Assembly (NCBI GenBank): GCA_038503035.1
Contig: JAVSML010024594.1
Coordinates: 88,367-152,366 of the forward strand
Direction of reading: 5' to 3'
From: Crocodylus rhombifer
Lineage: Eukaryota > Chordata > Crocodylia > Crocodylidae
Length of the DNA: 64,000 nt
Each line of letters opens with the position of its first letter. Within the stretch, counting starts at the first letter, position 1. Below are positions 11,311 to 21,660 of this stretch, in pieces. The notes under the pieces were generated by a model. The model worked only from the letters and a program-made list of their open reading frames with translations, was not told the DNA's origin and did no database searches. The translations under genes and the position numbers were made by a program.

Positions 11311-14300
11311 GCTGATTTTGTAGACAAAGGCAGCATCCATAGATATTATCTGAATGAAAAGAATTACAGCGGGTTAGCTCCAGACAGCACCTGATAGGGC
11401 ACCACATGAAAAACATCCAGCTAAACTGGAGAAAATGGGTATTAAGACAAGAACTGTAGAGTACATGGGGGACCGAGGAGAGGATGACAACAGGTTGTGT
11501 TGAAAGTGGAACTTCTTGGCTGGAAGGAGGTTGCTTGTAGAGATCCTCCAGGAGTTAATTTAATTAATAATCTTAGCACAAAAACCAATAATGAACTAAG
11601 TCACTATGACTTTACACCTGAATGGAACAAGTTACAGTGAGCTAGCTCAACTTACGCCAATGTAAGAGCAGACAGAGGTAACAGTTACATTGGAACAGTT
11701 TACACCAGCATAATTTAGTCCCAGTGTAATTTACCTCCATCTGCAGCCTGAAAGTGTCAGTGCAGGCCTATTTCACCCTGCTCAAGCCTCTCAAAAATAT
11801 TAATGCAAACGGTGAGCAGATCTGTATGTTGATCATCGGTTTTTTAAACCCTGCACTCCTGGAGCAGTGAACATATTCTAGAAGCCACTTCAGCTCAGGA
11901 TATCTATATCTAAACCCTCTGACACATCTCACCACCTATGAAGGCTCTGCTCTTGGAGCTGGGAAACTCGGCCCAGACAGGATGAATCTGTGATTATCAG
12001 GATGGTGGGGGGAGAGGACTGAAATGAACGCTCTCCAACAGCTTGGTAAAAAGGCAATGCTCTTTGCACAGCACACACAATCAGGCTTCCAAGGCTCATT
12101 GTCACACAAGCTCACTGAGACCAAGAGGTGAGCAGGATTCAGAACAGGTTTGGACATTTATAAAGATCAAAAGCATGAATGAATAAGCAAGAAACCCCTG
12201 CAGAGGCCTTATAAAACCTCTTGCTTCAGCACACAAGCCTGTCTTTAAAAATGGAAGGGGATAGGAAGAATCTTTGCTCGTGCACAGACTATTCCACAGT
12301 CCAGAGAGGAGTTCATTACATCTTTCCCTAATGCAGCAGATACTGGCCACTGTCAGGAAAGGGATTTGGGTCTAAGTGGAGCCCATGTTTACACCAATCC
12401 ATCAGTTTCTATGCTCCTATAACTGGGGATCTCTCCCCTCTCCTGACGACTATGCAGCCGATGTCCTGTGGGGTCCGCATCGGGAATGGATTTGCAACCG
12501 TCGTGCTTCCAACAGACAGTGGTGGCCACAACAGTGAGACTCACTGATGCATGCTAACACGTTTCTCCTCCTTTCTTTCAACAAGCTGCCAGAAAAGCAA
12601 GTTCAGAAAGGTGTGGCAACTTTGTCCCTTCAAAAGTAACCAGACAACACTGACATCCTGCACCTCTTCGCATGGACCTTACCCAACATTGCAGCGACAT
12701 CTGGGTCCGTTACTGAAACAGAACGCCTTTAGCATTCCTGATTGGTCCTTTCTGTTTAAACACATCCCGTTTGTACCAGTCCAGTTCCTGTTTCCAGCTA
12801 TTGTGGATGTTATAAATAGTCCTCTAAATCAGGTCAAGCTAAAACTGGGCTACATCAGCCTCTCATTGAACAGTTTGAGGATTTACCGTAATGCACAGGT
12901 CTCAGCTCACAGACCCTGGGGGCCATCAGAAGTCAGGGGAACTCGGATCAACCCTGAGGCTGCTCAAAGTTATGCCAAGAACTAAGTCAACCTCCACTGC
13001 CTCTAGGGACTGGGAGCAATAAGGCGGCTGAAAGCCAACTCCCCTGTCTCCTAAAATTTCCTGTGGCTTCTCTGATAATGAATAACATTTGCAATCACGC
13101 AGCTAAAGATAGTAACAAAAACTATAAGCAAAACACACTAGGCAAACAGTTAATTTCTACACAGGGAAGGAAAATAACACCTAATGGTTTACCGAGAGAG
13201 ATCAATCACACAACCCTGGGAGGAACACAAAGGCATTATATTTCAGTGTCTAAATTCTCAACAGTCAAAACAGCAGAAGTAAAGAGATCAGATGATCTCT
13301 ACCACAGCTGGTTATCACAGATCTAGAGATTTATAATAAAAAGACCCTTGAGAAGGTCTGTTCTTGCTACTGCTGCGCTCCTTTTCTTCCAATTGGAGCA
13401 ACACAGGACAACCTCTTGGGTCTTCCAACATCTACTGAAAAGCAGGGTTTTTGTGACTTTCCAGAGATCTAAAATTAAATACAAAGTAGTTCTATTATGA
13501 ATTAGCACCTCCAAAAGAACAAGTATGTAGCCATCAGATGCTGCGGCTCTTTAGAACCCTTGCAGTTTCCAAGCTGTAGGCAGTTCTAGAGAGGGGCAAG
13601 CCAGCCTGGCATGGGGATGGGGCTGCTGCTGAAGAGCTATTTAAAAGAGATGTTTCTTTTACCAATGTTTTTAAATGTTTGCTTTTGCTGAACATTTCCA
13701 ACCAGTTCTAGTCACAAGGGAGACTTGGGGCTACAATTCACAAAGAGTATAACCTCAGGTTACTTAGACCTAGGATGAGCTTATTAGCAAACAGTGTCAG
13801 ACAGGATTCCCACCAAAAACCATTACATATATGTTATTTTTGCAGTTAGAAAAATACAATTTACTGAGAAAAATAGATAAGGTTTCGTTTTGGATTTCAG
13901 TCAGTGCTCTTTTAGCTATATGCTGTGCTCCTCCCACTTGGCTCTCCCTACGTCATTAATGTTGTAGCGGGTGAGAATTTGAAATGTAGTCGGGAAGAGG
14001 TACTTGCATTCAGTGTCTTGGTACCTCCAAGGGTCTGAAACCTGCAGATACAACACGCCAGGTCAGTGTTTGAACGCAGCTTCTGCTGTCTCGGATGAAA
14101 GCGACCAGCGCTGCAACTGCACACGTGGCTCACAGCACACCAGAAGAGGCACGGGCTTCCCAGAGGCTGGAGGGCAGGAAAGCGCAGCCAGCAAGGTGCC
14201 ACCACCCGCTGGGCTCCATACCCTCCCATTCCAAATGAATATTCTCTCTCCTGATATTTTAATGATATCTAGCTACATTTTCATAAAATTACTGAAGGTC

Positions 14301-15539
14301 TCCAGCCCACCCTTTCACCCTCTCTTTAAAGAATACAAACCGACCAAAGCATCCTGGGCATTTTTGTGTGGCAAAGATAAGCAATCCAAAACTAGGAAGC
14401 ACCAAACCAAAGGCTGCTTTCATAGTTTTAACTCTCCCCACCACGTGCTTTTCTAATCAGGTATTCGAGAAGCTGGCCACTACTATTACGGCTGCAGGAT
14501 GCTGCAGCCTGCTCTGGTCCCCCCTGCAGGAGAGGCTGCAGTGCTGGAAGCCTTTCAGCCAGGGCTGAGCGCGTGCTCCCTGCCCAAAAGGTTTCCTTCA
14601 GGAGCCTGCTGTCGGGCCAATCTTCGTGTAAGCCATGGGCAAAGCGTGCTTTCTAGCAGCTAGTCCACAAAGCGAGGAGCAGACAACGCTCACTTAGCAA
14701 GCATGGCAGCAGCCTGCGCTGGGGCCCAGGGATGCCGCCGCCTGCGAGGGAGTCCTCACAGCTGCTCACCAGAACTCCAGGTTCCTTCTCCAAATCATTA
14801 ATTTAATTCAAAAAATGAAAAAAAATCCGTTAAAAACAGTTCTTAAAATGGGGAATAAATTGTACAAGTCGCCACACGTGGCCTAATGGGCAGGGAAACC
14901 ATTAGGCCATGCAGTGCCCCACTTCAGTCATTTCTCAAGCATCTCAAAGGCTTGCGTCACAGAGGCACACTTGAAGGCTGAAAGGTAGATGACAGGCTCT
15001 AGCAAAATAGGGGCCGCCTTCCCTGAGGGCAGCCTGTGGCTTCAGTCTTACTGGGAATGCTGGGACATGGCAGATATCTTCATTAGGGTCACCACATCTG
15101 AGCGAACTAACAGCCCCCTTTGCTGAGCACAACCTGGTTCAAAGCCCGCTGGGTTACATTAGTGTTTTACAAGTTATGGGACAGAAAGGCCACCTTGATT
15201 AAGGCAAAAATACGACTAAAATGAGGATGGGAAAATTAATCATTGCTTGGTAATAATTTTACAAGCAACTGTCTTAAAATGTGTATTTGAAAGTCCTTGC
15301 TAATAAGTTTCAGCTCTATGATAAGTCAGGAGGATAAGAGCCAGCCATGTATTAGGACATGTTCCAAAAAAGTGTCAGATGTGGAAAATTTCTCAGTACC
15401 TCTAGCAATGAGATGCCTACACCCTCCTCCTGCTCTGATCATGCCGGCAAGGATTCTCCAGCACTTGCGAGGTGCCCTGATGCCAGACAGCCCCGCAGCA
15501 GCTCCCCGACTTCTCGTTATTTATGTCTAGTTGCCAGCT
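11311..15539. other. No gene recognised; one hairpin at 14,879-14,909
   Basis: This is intron-like sequence without a supported exon. AT-rich blocks occur at about 13,800-13,930 and 14,800-14,870. A perfect 11-bp hairpin is listed separately. Confidence 0.4.
14879..14909. repeat. Short perfect inverted repeat (11-bp arms, 9-nt loop)
   Basis: The arm tggcctaatgg (14,879-14,889) and the arm ccattaggcca (14,899-14,909) are exact reverse complements, with the loop gcagggaaa between them. Confidence 0.7.
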
Positions 15540-16863
15540 CAAATGCCATGTGATGGAAGTAGAGTTTCTGTCTTCTCCATCTCCACCATCCTTCCCACCA
15601 CCCCACACTGCACCCTGGACAGCTGACTCGCTACCCCCTCCCTATATAAATCACTGATAAATCCTGCCAGTTCTTCCACTGCAACACTTCCAGATTTGCT
15701 AAAGCTTTGGCCCATGCTCTGGTCATGTCATGGTGACCACTCTATCCTCCACATCTCGCACTTAATGCAAACTGCATTCCTCAGATCCACCTGCACTGCA
15801 CTCAATCATGCATTAGCAGGTGCATCACAAGCAGGTCCAGGGAGGTGATACTTGGTTAGGCCACAGCTGGAGTGTTGTGTCCAGTGTTGGGCACCATACT
15901 GCAAGAGGGATGTGGATAACCTAGTATGGTTAGGGGCCTGCAGGTAAGGCCTTACAAGCAGCCACGGAGAGACCTGAATCTCTTCAGCCTGCACAAGAGA
16001 AGGCTGAGAAGGGATCTTGTGGCCATCTACAAATTCATCAGTGGGGTACAGCAAGGGATAGGAGATGCTCTGTTCACCAGGGCACCCTTTGGAGCAGCTA
16101 GAAACAACGGCCACAAACTGACAGAGAGCAGATTCAGGTTAGGCATCAGGAAGAACTTCTTTACAGTAAGGGTTGCCAGAACCTTGAACGGGCGCCCAAG
16201 GGAGGTGGTGCTCTCCCCTACCTTGGGGGTCTTTAAGAGGAGACTGGATGAGCACCTGGCTAGGGTCACCTGACCCCAGCTCTCTTTCCTGCCCGGGGCA
16301 GGGGGTCCGACTCAGTAATCTATTGAGGTCCCTTTCAACCCTGGTATCAATGAATCTATGAAATCCCCCAACCTATCCGCCATCGCAATCTGCTGCGCTT
16401 GGTTCTGCTTTTCCCTTGACAAACACCGCAGGTCTTCAGCCTGTGCTTCGAGGCCTGCCTATCTCCATCTCTTACCCAGGTCCTGCCTCCCTCTCACCCA
16501 GTGCTGCCAGATCAGCTTCCTGCTGCTCCCATAGTTGTCTTTCCCCAAGCCCACCCATATGCCTAGACCTTCCTCTTGGATGCTGCATCCACTTCCACAT
16601 CATACCTTTCCTCAGAACTTGCTGCTCCTGGGAGCTGACAGTCCCAGAAGATCCCAGACACTGCCCTCGGTCACGTGTCCCCGATCCTTCGCATGCAGCC
16701 TCATCCCTCCAACCCCCTCCCAAACCCTCTTGCCACCCTCCAGCTCTTGGGGCAAGAGCTGTCATTTCTACCTGTCTGCAAGGCACCACAAGCACCTACA
16801 GAGCCACATAAGCCAGCAGTCGGTGTGGCAGGCTGCCTCGGCCGCCAAGACTTAGCAGGGCTT
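15540..16863 (+). mobile_element. Decayed L2-clade LINE, split by a sense CR1
   Basis: Before the CR1 the sequence aatcctgccagttcttcc followed by catgctctggtcatg resembles the L2-clade ORF2 region encoding LVHALVIS. After it, the part ending at about 16,810 has cttggggcaagagctgtc followed by tgcaaggcaccacaagcac, the typical L2-type 3' terminus. The reading frame is decayed. The left border is approximate. Confidence 0.6.
15841..16363 (+). mobile_element. CR1 LINE 3' fragment with reverse-transcriptase C-terminal remnant
   Basis: It encodes remnants such as RDLNLFSLHKRRLRRDL, FTRAPFGAARNNGHKL and RKNFFTVRVARTLN, which are CR1 ORF2 C-terminal. It ends with gggtccgactcagtaatc and atgaatctatga. 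The 5' end is truncated. It lies within an older L2-like element. Confidence 0.9.
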
Positions 16864-18476
16864 TCCTCCCAAAGCTTTCCCCTTGCCCTCCTTGTTCTCA
16901 TATAAAAGGTTTTTAAAGGATTTGTTTTTAATGAGCGGTAAGCCCAGAGCGGGAATGCTGTATTTCTTCCTCTCGAGTGATGAAGTAGGTGCTTGGAGTC
17001 CCTGCATTGATTTCCTATCTGCCACTTGGTGCTCTGACAGGGAGCCTGTAAAGCAGGCTCCTTCGACCGCCCCGGCAAAGGCTTCTGTAAATAAGCACAG
17101 TGCAGGCTGGCCCAGGCCAAGGTGGGGAGGTGATCAGGGCAGTCCTGGGGGAGCAGCCAGGAGCTGAAGAGGAAGTGCTCGGCGACTTCCCCAAGTACAG
17201 GAAGAGGGACTTCATTGGCTTCCTCTCCCCAGCGCCACAGAGCACAGGGTGGGAGCCACATGGCATCTCAGAGTAGAGCAGATTTACAAGGGGTGTCACA
17301 TGCATGCACAGGCTCCAACGTCTAATACATGCAGACGTGTGGCGGTAGGAGCGTGCACATGCTGGGGAGACAATGTGGAAGCAAAGCAGTTCCTGCACCC
17401 TGACCAGGAAAAAGGAAATCCTGAGACAGAAGTCATTTCCAAACACCGCAGCATTTCTGCTTCCCTTGACCAGACCCATTTTCTATTTTCCACGGGAAGC
17501 ACCTGCCTCCAGCGGCAGGTAACCCAGACCCCAGGAAGATCTTTGTCACTGGTACGACAAAGCGATGCAGAGGCTGACTCAGTAATGCTGCACCCTTTCT
17601 GCTTTTGTGACAAGGGACCCCCAGACATTTCATAGCTCTGCACTGTGATTGGCCTCATCTTCTGCACACACCAGCACCCAGCACCTAGCTGTGGTACCTG
17701 CCTATCCATCCACCGGTACAGATGCTCCTAACCAAGCTCTCTCTCACACCCAAACCACCCACCACTTTCGCTTTCATGAAGCCAGAACTATTCTTCAAAT
17801 TCACCCAACGCTGTAAAGTCAGAGCTGTAAAGTCAGATCTTTTCCTCCTTTAAATGTGACTAGCTATTTACTCCCTAACAATTCTGCTTCAGAGCTGATT
17901 TAGCATTTTTATTGGAATGTGAAGGCTCTTAAAAGAAGAAAAAAATCTAATCAGGCAGAAGAGATAGAAAACTTGCTGAATTTTCTCTCCCCCCTTCGCA
18001 CCCCCTCAATCCTATCAAAAGCACATCTTCCATTCATTGCTTCCCGATGTCATTATGACAAGCGGCTACAAATCAATAGCAGAAGGAAAGGCAGGACCAG
18101 CCCGCACTCGCCAAGTGATAAAGATTCACTCTCAGCCCCGATTTGCTAATAGCACATAATAGCAGCCATTGGCGCCCCGCATTAAATCATACATTTCACT
18201 CTGCGTTTATTATGGGATTTTTAAAACTCCTCACCAAATTGGATTTTCTCGACGGTCTCTAATTTCCACATTTATCATTTAAAATTAAACTCCTCTGTGG
18301 GGAGGGGGAGGGGCATGGGGGAAGGAAGAGAGAAGCCAGGCAATTCTGTATTTTCCTCTTTCTGTTTTTTATGAAAACCCATAAATAATCCCAGGTATCA
18401 TCACCATCAACAGTGAAGTTTTATGTACATAAAAATGCCAGAAGTTAGGCTGAAATGGCTTGGGGACTCTGCTTAC
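16864..18476. other. No gene; conserved-element-like block at its 3' end
   Basis: No exon is supported. The part from about 18,080 is annotated separately. Confidence 0.4.
18080..18310. promoter_or_regulatory. Candidate conserved non-coding element
   Basis: This is low-repeat AT-rich sequence with clustered homeobox-type cores and long uninterrupted non-coding texture: attaaatcatacatttcac, gtttattatgggattttt and tttatcatttaaaattaaac. Its role as an enhancer is inference; no motif here is decisive. Confidence 0.3.
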
Positions 18477-18488
18477 CTACATGCAGGT
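18477..18488 (-). other. Possible 12-nt microexon
   Basis: On the minus strand a very strong acceptor (TTTGCTCTCCTTTCACAG, pyrimidine-rich for about 30 nt) is followed only 12 nt later by the good donor TAG|GTAAGC. In phase 0 the 12 nt end in TAG, so it would have to be read in phase 1 or 2, which clashes with the phase-0 exons. It may equally be a decoy pair. Confidence 0.15.
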
Positions 18489-18725
18489 CTGTGAAAGGAG
18501 AGCAAACAGTAAGAAAACAGATTTAAATGAAAGAAATTCAATCAAAATGATCAACAAAGTATGCTAGCATTAAAGGTGTTATGGAATATTACCCCGAATT
18601 TCTAGGCTGTACCCCCAAAGCAACTAAACTGGGAAATCTTGCAGACCTCAAAATCCATGCCTGACAATCACGGAAATGTGGGGCCTCACTTTGTTCACAG
18701 ACAAGCAACTTGACAAACAACTTAC

Positions 18726-18773
18726 CTCCTTAAACAGCTCCGTGCCAGACCTACTTAACGTACTCTCCCTGTC
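18726..18773 (-). CDS. Weak exon candidate, 16 codons, strong donor
   Basis: The donor AAGGAG|GTAAGTTG is close to ideal. The 48 nt before it are open in phase 0 and read DRESTLSRSGTELFKE. The acceptor (CTACCACTGTAAG) is poor and pyrimidine-light, so the 5' border is uncertain. It is listed because phase and direction agree with the stronger minus-strand exons. Confidence 0.2.
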
Positions 18774-18896
18774 CTTACAGTGGTAGGACAACGACAGTGC
18801 CCTTGTTCCCCTTCTTTACCTGTGGCCGGTTAGGGTGCCTTTGGTGTTGTGGGGCACTGTGCCTGGCTGTTGTGCAGTCTTAAGAACAGGGTAGAC

Positions 18897-19050
18897 CAGG
18901 GTGTCAAACATACAGCCTGTTGGGCGACCAGAAACAGGGAGGGGTCTGCTGCAGAATTCAGGTCCCTGGGTCCTGATGGACTTGGCTCACAGCCCTGTGC
19001 TCTCTTGGCCCCGCTGCTGCTGCTTGGACTCATCCTTTGGGAAGACTGAG
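18897..19050 (+). mobile_element. Truncated hAT-type element, left end only
   Basis: The start cagggtgtcaaacatacagc matches the common hAT terminal pattern CAGGGGTGTCAAAC. No matching right terminus was found within the next 300 bases, so the element is truncated. The right border is a guess. Confidence 0.45.
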
Positions 19051-20129
19051 CTTTTTGTATTACTATTCTACGCACTCTGGGAAGTCAAATAAAAAAATAG
19101 GAAAAAGGTAAAGCTGTGCCATGCAGCTAAGGGGGAAAGGGAAGTTTTCTGGGACCACGGCAGGCTCATCCTCTAACCCAGGAGGGCTCAGTAATAGCTG
19201 GGGCAGTTCAGACATCTAAGACTAACCATTGATTTTGCCTCCCTCATTTGGTGGAAGCCCAATGACATGTACAGACTGCTGCTTGTGGGTAATGTTCCCA
19301 CCCTGAGACTTGCTGGCATCAACAACTCCTTCTCCTTTACACTGCCCTTACCTCCCTGCAGCCTGGCTATACTATGCGATTCCTCTCCTCTTCGTTTCTA
19401 GTACAGGTTCCTTACCACAGATCCACCACAGATCTTTAAGCCAGCACCCCCTGAAGCCACTACAGGATGGAAAACCGACAGGGCAGTTTTCTCACGTTGT
19501 TCTCATGCAGAATGGACTACCTGACCTTTTAACATCACCAAGGTTCAGCTCTGGTTTCAGCATAGCAGCCAGGAGATACCATTACAGACCTCTCTAGCTC
19601 CTGTCTCTCTTGCTCGCTTTTTCCCCCTGACTCTGGACTTTACCCAATGGAGCAGCACCAAGAGGGCAACGGCACGGCTGGAAAAACCAAGTGCCTGACA
19701 CAAGGCTCAGACTAGTTCAAGCTCACCTAGCCCTGCTTACGATTACAAGTGTGCTGCTCTTCTATGGCTGATAAAAACATGTGGCACCTCTCTAAATTAA
19801 AGGATGTGGGTTAGGGTTAGGGTTAGGAGGTGGGGAGTAGTGACACCATGCAATAATCATATAATCATGATTACAGCATGGTACATCTAGGTCCACAATA
19901 AACTATCACAGACTGCTAGATGTATTTAAAGACAAACGATAAAATTGAAATCTCTCATACACATGATTCAAGCAGCCAAAGGGGTGGAATCACCCCCTGG
20001 TCCTGAACTTGCACGACACAAGGTCAAGGTCCTCACCAAGGCCCTGGACATTGCCGACTGAGCAAAGGGAAGGGGTGTGAAGATACAAGAGGGAAGACTG
20101 AAATCTGCTACTCAGCTCAACATAGCAAA
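19051..20129. other. No gene recognised apart from the telomere-like run
   Basis: Pyrimidine-rich stretches at about 19,300-19,640 resemble decayed L2-type sense sequence, but without a diagnostic motif. Confidence 0.35.
19811..19827 (+). repeat. Short interstitial telomere-like run
   Basis: Nearly three units of TTAGGG occur in a row (ttagggttagggttagg). This could be a repair-associated insertion of telomeric sequence or chance in a G-rich patch. Confidence 0.6.
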
Positions 20130-20705
20130 ACTAGTTCCTAATCCCCCAACCAAAGACACCCTCCCTGCTCCCTTCCTTCTGGCTAAGGAGAGACAGTATC
20201 ACTGTCCAGCCAGTCTCACAAGCCATAACTGGAGTGTCATCTTCAGAGGTATAATGACATGGCTGGGCACCTGGGCCAGCTGCCGTGGGCAGCGACAACA
20301 ACTTTTGGTTGTCACTACCACCACTGGCGCACAATTTTTTTCTGCTCATTCCTTGTCAAGTCAGTGCCCCCTGCCCCCAGCTATGGCTCTGTCATCTTCA
20401 ACCTGAATTGTTCTGTCTGTCCTCACATCCAGGCTGAAGTTGAGGAGGCTTCCTGTGTAGCAGTGTTAAGACGCAGCCACACAACGAAAACCAGCCCCAT
20501 GTCCTCCAAATCCCTCCTGAAACCTCTCCTGTACTGTATTTGGATTCCCAATGGCCTACCAGTATCCATCCCTGGTCCCTCACCTTATTCTTAACTCAGC
20601 AGCTCCACGGAAAAGGGACATTTCTGTTCTGTACCAGTGCAGCACTGAGCACAAATAGGTTCTGGTCCTGACTGGGGCTCCAAGGCCTCACAGCAATCAG
20701 CTGCA
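20130..20705 (+). mobile_element. L2-clade LINE 3' end
   Basis: The 3' portion reads tttctgttctgtaccag, ggttctggtcctgactgggg and ctcacagcaatc, the widespread L2-type terminal sequence (compare the pattern gcctagcacaatggggtcctggtc of related elements). The 5' border is approximate. Confidence 0.6.
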
Positions 20706-20938
20706 CTGCAGAGAAAGGGCTTTAAGGGACCTTTTGAAACTAGCTAACTGCCCCACTTACGGTAATCACAGCTTATTTAGCAAAGCCTGACAGTTGGCCA
20801 CTCTGTCTTGTAAGATGGCTGAAAAATATACAGGTCCTTTTCTCACAAAGATTCATTTTTTTCTGTTCCTCCTCTTTTCATGTCCACTGGGGTGGACCAG
20901 GTTGGTGGTGGCAAATGCAAAGTCTAGACCACACAAAA

Positions 20939-21660
20939 GAATCGTAGAAAATGAGGGCTGGAAGGGACCTCAAGACGTCATCTAGTCCAATCCCCTGCTC
21001 CAAGCAGGACCAGCCCCAACTACATCATCCTAGACAAAGCTTTGTTGAGCCAGGCCTTAAAAACCTCGAAGGATGGAGATCCCACCACCTTTCTAGGTAA
21101 CCTGTTCCAGTGCTTTACTACCCTCCTAGTGAGAAAGTTTTTCCTAATATCCAATCTCAATTTCCCTTGGTGCAACTTCTTGTCCTGTCATCTGCCCCCA
21201 CTGACAACAGGCCAGCTCTGTCGTCTTTGCAACCCCTCTGCAGGGAGTTGAAATCCCCCTCAGACTTCTCTTCGCCAGACTAAACAAGCCCAGTTCCCTC
21301 AGCCTCTCCTCACCAGTCCTGTCCCCCAGCCCCCAAACCATTTTCATTGCCCTCCGCTGGCCTCTCTCTAATGTGTCCACATCCTTCTGTAGTGGGGGGC
21401 CACAACTGGACACAGGACTCCAGATGTGGCCTCCCCAGTGCTGAACAAAGGCGAAGAATCATGTCCCTCCATCTACTGGCAACGCTCCTACCAATGCAGC
21501 CCAGGATGCTGGTAGCCTTCTTGGCACCAAGGCCACACTGCTGGCTCCTGTTTAGCTTCTTGTCCCCTGTCCCCCAGGTCCTTTTCTGCAGAGCTGCTGC
21601 CCAACGAGTCGGTCCCCAGCTTGTCCCAGTGTCAATCAGGCACGTGGGCATCCCATGGTT
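20939..21660 (-). mobile_element. Long CR1 LINE 3' fragment, antisense
   Basis: The plus strand begins agaatcgtagaaaatgaggg, then gaagggacctcaagacgtc and ctagtccaatcccctgctcc, the classic reversed CR1 tail. It continues through UTR and decayed C-terminal coding sequence (minus-strand reading includes LRELGLFSLAKRSLRG and RRAMKMVWGLG). It extends to about 21,660. Confidence 0.9.
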
